NCBI GenBank assembly: GCA_900555195.1
Contig: USKC01000106.1
Span: 1-9,183, forward strand
DNA length: 9,183 nt
Reading direction: 5' to 3'
From: an uncultured Lachnospiraceae bacterium
Lineage (GTDB): Bacteria > Bacillota > Clostridia > Lachnospirales > Lachnospiraceae
Below, piece after piece: positions 1-6,536 of this stretch. Each line of letters begins with the position of its first letter. The first letter of the stretch is position 1. The translations under genes and the position numbers were made by a program. Under the pieces are notes generated by a model that saw nothing but the letters and a program-made list of their open reading frames with translations, ran no database searches and was not told the origin of the DNA.

Positions 1-1998
1 TCCGCACAGGAGCTGACGGAGCGGCTGAAGAAGGTGGACGACCAGCGGATCTATGTGATCGCGGAAGCGCTGCGCAAAGGTGTGGATTATGAGACCATCC
101 ATGAGATCACCATGGTGGATATCTGGTTCATCGATAAGATCGCGGTGCTGGTGGAGATGGAATCAGCGCTGGAGAAAGGCCCCATTACGCCTGAACTTCT
201 GCGCGAGGCGAAACGGCTGGAGTTCCCGGACAACGTGATTGCCCGCCTGTCCGGCATGAGCGAGGAAGCGGTGAAGAAGCTGCGTCTGGAAAACAAGATC
301 ACGGCTTCTTATAAGATGGTGGACACCTGTGCAGCAGAATTTGAGGCCAGCACGCCCTACTATTACTCCGTCTACGGAGGGGAAAATGAGGCGGAAGAAT
401 CCCGCAGCGGCCAGGTTCGGAAAGACGGAACGGTGTGTCCGAAAAAGGTTCTGGTGTTGGGCAGCGGCCCGATCCGCATCGGGCAGGGAATCGAGTTCGA
501 TTACTGTTCCGTGCACGCCACCTGGGCCTTTTCTAAAGAAGGCTATGAGACGGTCATCATCAACAACAATCCGGAGACGGTGAGTACGGATTTTGATATT
601 GCGGATAAATTATATTTTGAGCCTCTGACGCCGGAGGATGTGGAGAATGTGGTGAACATCGAGCATCCGGACGGGGCGGTGGTGCAGTTTGGCGGACAGA
701 CCGCCATTAAGCTGACGGAAAGCCTGATGAAGATGGGCGTTCCGATTCTGGGAACCAGCGCGGAGAATGTGGATGCGGCGGAAGATCGGGAACTGTTCGA
801 TGAAATTCTGGAACAGTGTGAAATTCCAAGGCCCAGCGGCGGAACCGTCTATACGGCGGAAGAAGCGAAGGCTGTGGCAAACCGCCTTGGCTATCCGGTT
901 CTGGTGCGTCCTTCCTATGTGCTGGGCGGCCAGGGCATGCAGATCGCCATTTCCGACGAAGAAATCGAGGAATTCATGGCGATTATCAACCGCATAGCCC
1001 AGGACCATCCCATCCTGGTAGATAAGTACCTCCAGGGCAAGGAAATGGAGGTGGATGCGGTCTGCGATGGCGAAGATATCCTGATTCCCGGCCTGATGGA
1101 GCACATCGAACGCGCAGGCGTACATTCCGGAGACAGCATTTCCGTTTATCCGGCGCAGACGGTTAGCGAGAAGGTGAAAGAGACCATCGCGGAATACACG
1201 CGTAGGCTGGCCCGTTCCCTGCATGTGATCGGGCTGATCAACATCCAGTTCATCGTGGTGGGCGAAGAGGTTTATGTGATCGAAGTCAATCCCCGTTCTT
1301 CCAGAACGGTGCCTTATATCAGCAAGGTGACAGGAATTCCGATTGTGGATCTGGCAACGCAGGTCATTATCGGCAAGAAGATCCGGGAGCTGGGGTACGA
1401 ACCCGGCTTGCAGCCGGAAGCAGGCTATGTGGCCATCAAAATGCCGGTGTTCTCCTTTGAGAAGATCCGTGGGGCGGAGATCAGCCTTGGGCCTGAGATG
1501 AAGTCCACAGGGGAATGTCTGGGAATCGCCAAAACCTTTAACGAGGCGCTGTATAAGGCGTTCCTGGGAGCGGGAATCGATCTGCCCAAGCATAAGCGGA
1601 TGATCATTACCGTGAAGGATGCGGATAAGGGAGAATCCATTGAGATCGCCCGCCGGTTTGAAAAATTGGGTTATATCATCTATGCGACCAGAAGTACGGC
1701 GGCGGCCCTGAATGAAGCGGGCGTCCGTGCGCGGAAGGTCAATAAGATCAACCAGGAATCTCCTACAGTGATGGATCTGATCCTGGGACATAAAATCGAT
1801 CTGGTGATCGATACTCCCACGCAGGGCAGGGATAAATCCAGAGACGGTTTCCTGATCAGAAGAACCGCCATCGAGACGGGAGTCAACTGCCTGACAAGCC
1901 TGGATACGGCCCGGGCCCTGGTTGGCAGCCTGGAGGCCAAGAGCGATGAAATGACCCTGATCGATATCGCGGCTCTGGACGCGTCCAAAGAACGGTAA
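1..1998 (+). CDS. carB: Carbamoyl-phosphate synthase large subunit, C-terminal 665 residues (5' end outside window)
   Basis: The reading frame is open from base 1 and has no start in the window, so the gene is cut by the window edge; a GTG at 34 is internal. Family members are about 1070 residues, so roughly 400 N-terminal residues (the carboxyphosphate half) are missing. What remains matches CarB in order: the oligomerisation domain (about residues 1-145, with VDTCAAEF at its end), the second ATP-grasp half that phosphorylates carbamate (starting at the GSGPIRIGQGIEFDY motif, then NPETVSTD, RPSYVLGGQGM, EHIERAGVHSGDS and IEVNPRSSRTVP), and a C-terminal MGS-like allosteric domain (about the last 130 residues). 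The enzyme makes carbamoyl phosphate from bicarbonate, ATP and ammonia supplied by CarA, feeding pyrimidine and arginine synthesis in the cytosol. It ends in TAA; queH starts 17 nt later, suggesting co-transcription. No truncation other than the window edge is seen. Confidence 0.97.
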   Translation, partial: SAQELTERLKKVDDQRIYVIAEALRKGVDYETIHEITMVDIWFIDKIAVLVEMESALEKGPITPELLREAKRLEFPDNVIARLSGMSEEAVKKLRLENKITASYKMVDTCAAEFEASTPYYYSVYGGENEAEESRSGQVRKDGTVCPKKVLVLGSGPIRIGQGIEFDYCSVHATWAFSKEGYETVIINNNPETVSTDFDIADKLYFEPLTPEDVENVVNIEHPDGAVVQFGGQTAIKLTESLMKMGVPILGTSAENVDAAEDRELFDEILEQCEIPRPSGGTVYTAEEAKAVANRLGYPVLVRPSYVLGGQGMQIAISDEEIEEFMAIINRIAQDHPILVDKYLQGKEMEVDAVCDGEDILIPGLMEHIERAGVHSGDSISVYPAQTVSEKVKETIAEYTRRLARSLHVIGLINIQFIVVGEEVYVIEVNPRSSRTVPYISKVTGIPIVDLATQVIIGKKIRELGYEPGLQPEAGYVAIKMPVFSFEKIRGAEISLGPEMKSTGECLGIAKTFNEALYKAFLGAGIDLPKHKRMIITVKDADKGESIEIARRFEKLGYIIYATRSTAAALNEAGVRARKVNKINQESPTVMDLILGHKIDLVIDTPTQGRDKSRDGFLIRRTAIETGVNCLTSLDTARALVGSLEAKSDEMTLIDIAALDASKER

Positions 1999-2015
1999 AC
2001 GGACGGAGGCCTGAA

Positions 2016-2906
2016 ATGAACAGGGTGAATTACCAGAAAGAACTGGATAAGATCCTGGAAGCGCTGGAGAAGGAATATGCGGGAAGCGCTGCCGTAAAGA
2101 GTGAAGCAGACGAGCAGCACGGCGCAAAGGCGCAGCGCAGCCCGGCCGAGAGACGCGGGCCGGATGAGCGTTGCGGGCGGGTATCCGAGCCGGACTTTGC
2201 CCCGGTACGAAAAAAGCTGCTCCTTCACAGCTGCTGCGCCCCCTGCAGCAGCTATGTGCTCGAATACCTGAGCCGGTATTTTGACATTACCGTGTTTTAT
2301 TATAATCCCAACATCACACAGCGCGGGGAATATGACAGACGCGTGGAGGAACAGGGACGGCTGATCCGCCTGATGAATGAGGAAAAGGAAAGGACGTCCC
2401 GGGAAGAAGGAAAAGAGCGGCCATGCGTGAACGGAATTCTTCTGGAAAAGGGCGCCTATGAGTCGGAACGGTTCTTTGAACTGGCGAAGGGGCTGGAAGA
2501 TGTTCCGGAGGGCGGAGAGAGATGCCGCCGCTGCTACTGGCTGCGCCTTTCGGAGACGGCCAGGCTTGCCGCGCTCGGCGGATATGACTATTTCACCACC
2601 ACGCTCACCATCAGCCCCATGAAGAATGCGGGGTGGCTGAATGAGATAGGGGAACAGCTGGCGGAAGCGTATCACACGTCGTTCCTTCCGTCGGATTTCA
2701 AGAAGAAGAACGGATATAAGCGCTCCGTGGAATTATCGGAGCAATACGGGCTCTATCGCCAGGATTACTGCGGCTGTATCTTTTCCAAAATGGAGAGGGA
2801 CAAAAGGCATGCACAGGCGGAAGAGCGGAAAGGAAAAGGCGATGAAAAAAATTCTGGATGCGATCTCGGAAGAGATGAAGAAAGGATTCCGGGCGGCAGG
2901 ATATGA
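2016..2906 (+). CDS. queH: Epoxyqueuosine reductase QueH (DUF208 family), with extra N-terminal linker and C-terminal tail
   Basis: QueH reduces epoxyqueuosine to queuosine at the wobble base of GUN-anticodon tRNAs, replacing the unrelated cobalamin enzyme QueG in many anaerobes. Family signatures are clear: LLLHSCCAPCSSYVLEYL (H71, C73, C74, C77), FYYNPNI, EYDRR, a CxxC pair (C170, C173), the TTTLTISPMKN stretch, and YCGC near the end (C252, C254). These cysteines are the expected iron-sulfur/iron ligands. The ATG at 2016 has a GGAGG SD at 2003-2007. Two oddities stand out. Residues about 21-65 between the first helix and the catalytic core are a charged, Ala/Arg/Gly-rich linker, where I expect only a short connection. 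After the CGCIFSK end of the core about 40 residues follow, the last 22 codons of which overlap the start of argS in another frame. At 296 residues it is therefore longer than the usual family member (about 200-240 residues, from memory). Function of the core is confident; the extensions are probably dispensable. Confidence 0.93.
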   Translation: MNRVNYQKELDKILEALEKEYAGSAAVKSEADEQHGAKAQRSPAERRGPDERCGRVSEPDFAPVRKKLLLHSCCAPCSSYVLEYLSRYFDITVFYYNPNITQRGEYDRRVEEQGRLIRLMNEEKERTSREEGKERPCVNGILLEKGAYESERFFELAKGLEDVPEGGERCRRCYWLRLSETARLAALGGYDYFTTTLTISPMKNAGWLNEIGEQLAEAYHTSFLPSDFKKKNGYKRSVELSEQYGLYRQDYCGCIFSKMERDKRHAQAEERKGKGDEKNSGCDLGRDEERIPGGRI

Positions 2907-4611
2907 TGAGGAACTGGGAAAAGTGACCTTGTCCAATCGTCCGGATTTGTGCGAATATCAGTGCAACGGCGCAATGGCCGGGGCGAAGAAGTATCATAAA
3001 GCTCCCCTCCTGATCGCGCAGGAAGTGGCGGAAGCGCTGCAGGAGAGCGAGGTTTTCTCAGAGGTGGGCGCGGTGGCGCCAGGCTTTTTGAATCTGAAGC
3101 TTTCTGAAAGCTTTCTCGCTTCATACCTGGAGGAAATGAGCACGGCGGACAGATTTGGCATGCAGGCGCCGGAGAAGAAAGAAACCATTATCATTGATTA
3201 TGGCGGCCCCAATGTGGCGAAGCCCCTCCATGTAGGGCATCTGCGTTCTGCTGTAATTGGAGAGAGCGTGAAGCGGATCGCGCGTTATGCGGGCCATGAA
3301 GTGATCGGGGATATCCATCTGGGCGACTGGGGCCTGCAGATGGGCCAGATCATCACGGAACTGCAGGAACGAAAGCCGGAGCTTCCCTATTTTGATGAGA
3401 ACTATGCGGGAGAATACCCGGAAGAAGCGCCTTTTACGATTTCTGAGCTGGAAGAGATCTATCCAACCGCCAGCGGAAAGTGCAAAGTGGATGAGGCGTA
3501 CAGGGAGCGTGCGATGGAGAATACCCGCCTTCTGCAGGATGGCGCACGGGGACACAGGGCTCTGTGGGATCACATCATCCGGGTATCCGTTGCCGATATG
3601 AAACGCAACTATGAAAAGCTGAATGTGGCATTCGATCTGTGGAACGGGGAATCCACCGTCCAGTACCTGATCCCCGGCATGGTGGAGGAGATGAAGAAGG
3701 GCGGCTATGCCCATGAAAGCGACGGGGCCCTGGTGGTGGATGTGAAGGAAGAGACGGACACGAAAGAAGTGCCGCCCTGCATCATCCTCAAATCCGATGG
3801 CGCGGCCCTCTACAGCACCACGGATCTGGCGACCATCAAGGAGCGGACGGAAAAATATCATCCGGACGCCATCATCTATATCACTGACAAGCGTCAGTCC
3901 ATGCATTTTGAGCAGGTTTTCCGCTGCGCGAGAAAGACCGGCCTGGTGGAAGAGGGAACCCGTCTTACGCATATCGGTTTCGGAACGGTGAACGGGAAGG
4001 ACGGAAAGCCTTTCAAGACCAGACAGGGCGGCGTGCCCCGTCTGGAAAACCTGATTGCGGAGATCGATGAAGAGATGTACCGCAAAATGCGGGAGAGCCG
4101 CAAGGAACTTCCGGAGGAAGAAGCGAAGAAAACGGCGGAGGTGGTAGGGCTTGCCGCCATCAAATACGGCGACCTGTCCAATCAGGCGGGGAAGGACTAT
4201 GTGTTTGACGTGGATCGTTTTACCTCTTTTGAAGGGGATACGGGCCCTTATATCCTCTATACCATCGTCCGCATCAAGTCCATTCTTTCAAAATATCAGG
4301 AACAGCAGGGAAGCCTGGAGGGACTGCATATCCGTCCTGCGGCCAGCCCGGATGAAAAGGCCCTGATGATGGAACTGGCCAATTACAGCAGCGTGATGGA
4401 TATGGCATACAGGGAGCTGGCGCCCCATAAGATCTGCGCTTATATTTATGACCTGGCCAATGCCTTTAACCGCTTCTACCATGAGACCAAGATCATCACC
4501 GAGGAGGACGCTGAAAAGAAAGCGGGCTTGATCGCCCTGCTCATCCTCACCCGGAACGTGTTGGAGACTTGTATCGATCTGCTGGGATTTAAGGCGCCGG
4601 ATCGGATGTAA
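2842..4611 (+). CDS. argS: Arginyl-tRNA synthetase (class I)
   Basis: This charges tRNA-Arg with arginine in the cytosol. The N-terminal additional domain (about residues 1-110) is followed by the class I Rossmann fold with the HIGH-type motif as HVGH (residues 130-133) in the context IDYGGPNVAKPLHVGHLR. The KMSKS-equivalent loop is KPFKTRQGG (389-397), the relaxed form usual in ArgRS. The C-terminal helical anticodon-binding (DALR) domain covers about 475-589 and ends in the typical FKAPDRM. At 589 residues it is of normal length. I chose the ATG at 2842 (MKKILDAI), which follows a purine-rich GGAAAGGA SD at 2828-2835; an upstream in-frame ATG at 2809 would add 11 basic residues inside queH and lacks a convincing SD. 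The gene overlaps the queH tail by 65 nt, so translation is probably coupled to it. No canonical terminator follows; the same frame stays open for 60 more codons after the TAA. Confidence 0.96.
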   Translation: MKKILDAISEEMKKGFRAAGYDEELGKVTLSNRPDLCEYQCNGAMAGAKKYHKAPLLIAQEVAEALQESEVFSEVGAVAPGFLNLKLSESFLASYLEEMSTADRFGMQAPEKKETIIIDYGGPNVAKPLHVGHLRSAVIGESVKRIARYAGHEVIGDIHLGDWGLQMGQIITELQERKPELPYFDENYAGEYPEEAPFTISELEEIYPTASGKCKVDEAYRERAMENTRLLQDGARGHRALWDHIIRVSVADMKRNYEKLNVAFDLWNGESTVQYLIPGMVEEMKKGGYAHESDGALVVDVKEETDTKEVPPCIILKSDGAALYSTTDLATIKERTEKYHPDAIIYITDKRQSMHFEQVFRCARKTGLVEEGTRLTHIGFGTVNGKDGKPFKTRQGGVPRLENLIAEIDEEMYRKMRESRKELPEEEAKKTAEVVGLAAIKYGDLSNQAGKDYVFDVDRFTSFEGDTGPYILYTIVRIKSILSKYQEQQGSLEGLHIRPAASPDEKALMMELANYSSVMDMAYRELAPHKICAYIYDLANAFNRFYHETKIITEEDAEKKAGLIALLILTRNVLETCIDLLGFKAPDRM

Positions 4612-4794
4612 AAATCATATTGTTGCTCAGCCGGGTTTGAGTATGGACTGCGCGGATCGTATGAAAACGGAACTACAGGAAACATCCGGCTTATCGCGAA
4701 GCGGTTGGAATGTCCGGATGCAGTTACAGATTTGCTGAGAGATGAACTGTACAAAATCGCTGCCGCCGCAGGCAGAAGGTTGTGTGTTCTATAA
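4612..4794 (+). other. Open read-through frame after argS, possible gene remnant
   Basis: Most of the gap between argS and the flavoprotein gene (4612-4951) is otherwise without genes. Directly after the argS TAA the same frame stays open for 60 codons to a TAA at 4792-4794. It has no start codon or SD. The predicted peptide has a protein-like central part (RLECPDAVTDLLRDELYKI) that I cannot assign to any family. A 60-codon open stretch can arise by chance at this GC, so this is a weak call. An imperfect inverted repeat (CATCCGG at 4683-4689, CCGGATG at 4714-4720) lies inside it. Confidence 0.2.
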
Positions 4795-4808
4795 AAATGG
4801 AGTATAAT
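4780..4808 (+). promoter_or_regulatory. Probable sigma-A promoter P1 upstream of the flavodiiron gene
   Basis: A perfect TATAAT -10 at 4803-4808 lies 17 nt after TTGTGT (4780-4785), which keeps the important TTG of the -35 box. The region downstream is AT-rich and leads to fprA about 140 nt later. Initiation is inferred, not shown. Confidence 0.5.
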
Positions 4809-4843
4809 ACAAAAAGTTTGTAATACCTAACAGGACGTTCTGT

Positions 4844-4872
4844 TTCCCGAATGCCTTCATGACAGGTATAAT
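4844..4872 (+). promoter_or_regulatory. Possible second sigma-A promoter P2 upstream of the flavodiiron gene
   Basis: A second perfect TATAAT sits at 4867-4872, closer to fprA, but at 17 nt spacing the -35 is only TTCCCG (4844-4849). A poor -35 next to a perfect -10 could mean activator dependence, or that only P1 is used. Confidence 0.4.
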
Positions 4873-4937
4873 GTTACGGTAAACAGAGTGCGATGAATTA
4901 TGGATGTATGAGATCGAAACAGATCTTGTAAGCAGAG

Positions 4938-4942
4938 AGGAG
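4938..4942 (+). promoter_or_regulatory. Ribosome binding site deciding the fprA start
   Basis: AGGAG here is 9 nt from the ATG at 4952 but only 3 nt from the ATG at 4946 and lies downstream of the ATG at 4904. The spacing favours 4952, which also gives the MYC N-terminus usual in this family. Confidence 0.75.
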
Positions 4943-4951
4943 AAGATGAAC

Positions 4952-6157
4952 ATGTACTGTACACGCAAGGTAACAGATGGAGTGATCTGGGTAGGAGGAT
5001 ATGACCGCCGCTTGGCCCTGTTTGAAAACCTGTTTCCGATTCCAAGAGGGGTGGCTTATAACTCCTATTTGATACTGGACGAGGAAACTGCGCTGGTGGA
5101 TACGGTTGACAGTTCCATTTCCCGTCAGTTTTTTGAGAATGTTCAGCATGCTTTGAATGGACGTCCGCTGGATTATCTGATCGTTAATCACATGGAACCG
5201 GATCACTGTGCGAATATAGATGAACTGTTGCTGCGTTATCCGGATATGAAGGTGGTTGGCAACGCCAAAACTTTCAATATCATCAAGCAGTTCTATGGCC
5301 TTGATCTGGAAGGAAGAATGGTGACGGTAAAGGAAGGAGACCAGCTGAAGCTGGGAAGCCGCACTCTGAGTTTTTACTTTGCGCCCATGGTTCATTGGCC
5401 TGAGGTCATGGTGACATACGAAGAAAATGAGAAGATCCTGTTTTCTGCGGATGCTTTTGGAAGTTTTGGCGCTATGAACGGCAATCTGTTCAATGATGAA
5501 GTGGATTTCGACGGAGATTGGCTGGAAGATGCTCGCCGCTATTATGGCAATATCGTGGGGAAATATGGCCCCCAGGTACAGGCTGCGCTGAAGAAGCTTT
5601 CCGGCCTGGATATTCAAACGATCTGTCCGCTGCATGGGCCGGTATGGCGCAGTGATTTGGGCTATCTGCTGGAAAAATATGATCTGTGGAGCCGCTATGA
5701 GCCAGAAGAACATTCTGTAGCGATCCTGTACGCTTCCATGTATGGGAATACGGAGAATGTGGCCAACCGCCTGGCCAACGATCTGGCAGAGGCCGGGATA
5801 AAGAAGATCGCCGTACATGACGTATCTTCTACGCATGTATCCACTCTGATTGGAGAAGTGTTCCGTTGTAGTCATTTGGTGCTGGCTGCGCCCACCTATA
5901 ATAATGGCATCTATCCTGCCATGCTGAACTTTCTGCATGATATGAAGGCGCTGAATCTTCAGAATCGTACCTTTGGGTTAATTGAAAATGGTTCCTGGGG
6001 GCCTGTGGCCGGTAAACAGATGAAGGAATTCCTGGAAGGTATGAAGGACATGCGTGTTTTGGAACCCATCGTAACGGTTAAATCCGCCCTGAACGAGGAA
6101 TCTCTCGGAAGGCTTGGAAGTCTGAAGGAAGCGCTTGTGGAATCCCTCGCAAGGTGA
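4952..6157 (+). CDS. fprA: Flavodiiron protein (A-type flavoprotein, O2/NO reductase)
   Basis: Two-domain flavodiiron protein of 401 residues, the usual length of the class without an attached rubredoxin. The N-terminal metallo-beta-lactamase-like domain keeps all six canonical diiron ligands: H80, E82 and D84 in NHMEPDH, H148 in MVHWPE, D167 in FSADAFGS and H228 in PLHGPVW. The C-terminal flavodoxin-like domain (about 250-401) has the FMN phosphate loop YASMYGNTENVA (S262-T267), the AAPTYNNG loop and ENGSWGP. Known members reduce O2 to water or NO to N2O in the cytosol, with electrons usually from a rubredoxin or a flavin reductase; which substrate dominates here cannot be read from sequence. 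For a strict anaerobe this is a defence enzyme. The gene seems monocistronic: own promoter(s) upstream and a strong terminator at 6251-6294. ATGs at 4904 and 4946 are rejected as starts because of SD spacing. Confidence 0.95.
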   Translation: MYCTRKVTDGVIWVGGYDRRLALFENLFPIPRGVAYNSYLILDEETALVDTVDSSISRQFFENVQHALNGRPLDYLIVNHMEPDHCANIDELLLRYPDMKVVGNAKTFNIIKQFYGLDLEGRMVTVKEGDQLKLGSRTLSFYFAPMVHWPEVMVTYEENEKILFSADAFGSFGAMNGNLFNDEVDFDGDWLEDARRYYGNIVGKYGPQVQAALKKLSGLDIQTICPLHGPVWRSDLGYLLEKYDLWSRYEPEEHSVAILYASMYGNTENVANRLANDLAEAGIKKIAVHDVSSTHVSTLIGEVFRCSHLVLAAPTYNNGIYPAMLNFLHDMKALNLQNRTFGLIENGSWGPVAGKQMKEFLEGMKDMRVLEPIVTVKSALNEESLGRLGSLKEALVESLAR

Positions 6158-6210
6158 TCGGATAACGCAAACATATGCATTAGCCGGATATTTTCTTGAG
6201 GAGATATAAA

Positions 6211-6231
6211 ATGCTGGCGGCTTCTCCATAA
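6211..6231 (+). other. Six-codon micro-ORF with strong SD (possible leader peptide or gene remnant)
   Basis: GAGGAG at 6198-6203, seven nt before an ATG at 6211, forms one of the best SD-start combinations in the window, yet the frame encodes only MLAASP before TAA. It sits between the fprA stop and the terminator at 6251. It could be a translated micro-ORF affecting the fprA mRNA 3' end, or the surviving start of a deleted gene. Translation is not demonstrated. Confidence 0.25.
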
Positions 6232-6250
6232 AAATGAAATTGATAGAAAA

Positions 6251-6294
6251 GTGGATTGGGACACGGGATATATGGGTGTTCCGATCCGCTTTTT
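6251..6294 (+). terminator. Rho-independent terminator after fprA
   Basis: A 14-bp stem (6251-6264 with 6276-6289, three G-U wobbles, no mismatch) with an 11-nt loop is followed at once by TTTTT (6290-6294). It separates fprA from the following GNAT/hydrolase unit. Confidence 0.85.
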
Positions 6295-6337
6295 GTGTAT
6301 TTGTCGGGGAGAAGCATGGCTTTTGCCCTGTGGGAAA

Positions 6338-6366
6338 TTGCCAGATGTTCTGTTATAGTAGATACT
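6338..6366 (+). promoter_or_regulatory. Possible promoter of the GNAT/hydrolase operon
   Basis: TTGCCA (6338-6343, five of six to the -35 consensus) lies exactly 17 nt before GATACT (6361-6366, four of six to the -10). Transcription from about 6373 would give a 5' leader of about 165 nt containing all of the hairpins at 6411-6530. The preceding fprA terminator makes a promoter somewhere in 6295-6410 necessary if this unit is expressed. Nearby alternatives (TATAGT at 6354, TAGAAT at 6371) have weaker -35 partners. Confidence 0.42.
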
Positions 6367-6410
6367 ATCTTAGAATACCCGTATGAAAAGCCAAAAAAGG
6401 AAAGCATAGC

Positions 6411-6530
6411 GTGAACAATAAGTCTGATGGCTTATTGTTTCACAAACAGAAGAGTCCGTTGGCTATTTGTGCCGGAGCGTCGCAAATAGCTTTTAGGCAT
6501 CTGACTTGCCGCCGACGCTCCGGAATGGAG
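6411..6530 (+). promoter_or_regulatory. Structured 5' leader with competing stems ahead of the GNAT start
   Basis: Four pairings are visible. Stem 1: 6411-6422 with 6431-6443, 12 bp with one bulged T and an 8-nt loop. Stem A: GCTATTTG 6462-6469 with CAAATAGC 6483-6490, perfect 8 bp. Stem B: CCGGAGCGTCG 6472-6482 with CGACGCTCCGG 6513-6523, perfect 11 bp. Its 5' arm is the whole stem A loop except two bases, so A and B compete or form a pseudoknot. Stem C: CTCC 6518-6521 with the SD GGAG 6527-6530, 4 bp, using bases of the stem B 3' arm. Thus A could leave the SD masked and B could free it. I do not recognise this as a known riboswitch; it could also be a copy of a dispersed repeat. A GTG-initiated frame runs through it into the GNAT gene but is not a likely start. 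Confidence 0.6.
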
Positions 6531-6536
6531 ATTGAT

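Noticed and set aside
610..2127. 505-codon open frame on the minus strand opposite carB
   Set aside because: It lies opposite a confidently identified, conserved carB, and its product shows no family features. Long antisense frames are a common by-product of the codon bias in GC-moderate genes.
4643..4738. 31-codon ATG frame in the argS-fprA gap
   Set aside because: No SD precedes it and the peptide has no recognisable features.
4904..4951. Longer fprA starting at ATG 4904 or 4946
   Set aside because: No SD lies properly spaced before either codon; AGGAG at 4938-4942 suits 4952 and the family begins with MYC.
4898..5938. 346-codon open frame on the minus strand opposite fprA
   Set aside because: It is a shadow of the flavodiiron gene, whose diiron and FMN motifs are all on the plus strand.
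6496..6516. Resemblance of the spacer before stem B to a transposon-library adapter (CATCTGAC...GCCG.CGACG)
   Set aside because: The match is only partial and the segment sits within a self-complementary native structure in continuous sequence, so adapter contamination is unlikely.
6411..6536. GTG start at 6411 adding 42 residues to the GNAT protein
   Set aside because: The added residues are read through three hairpins, are not protein-like, and the SD-spaced ATG at 6537 starts the conserved part.
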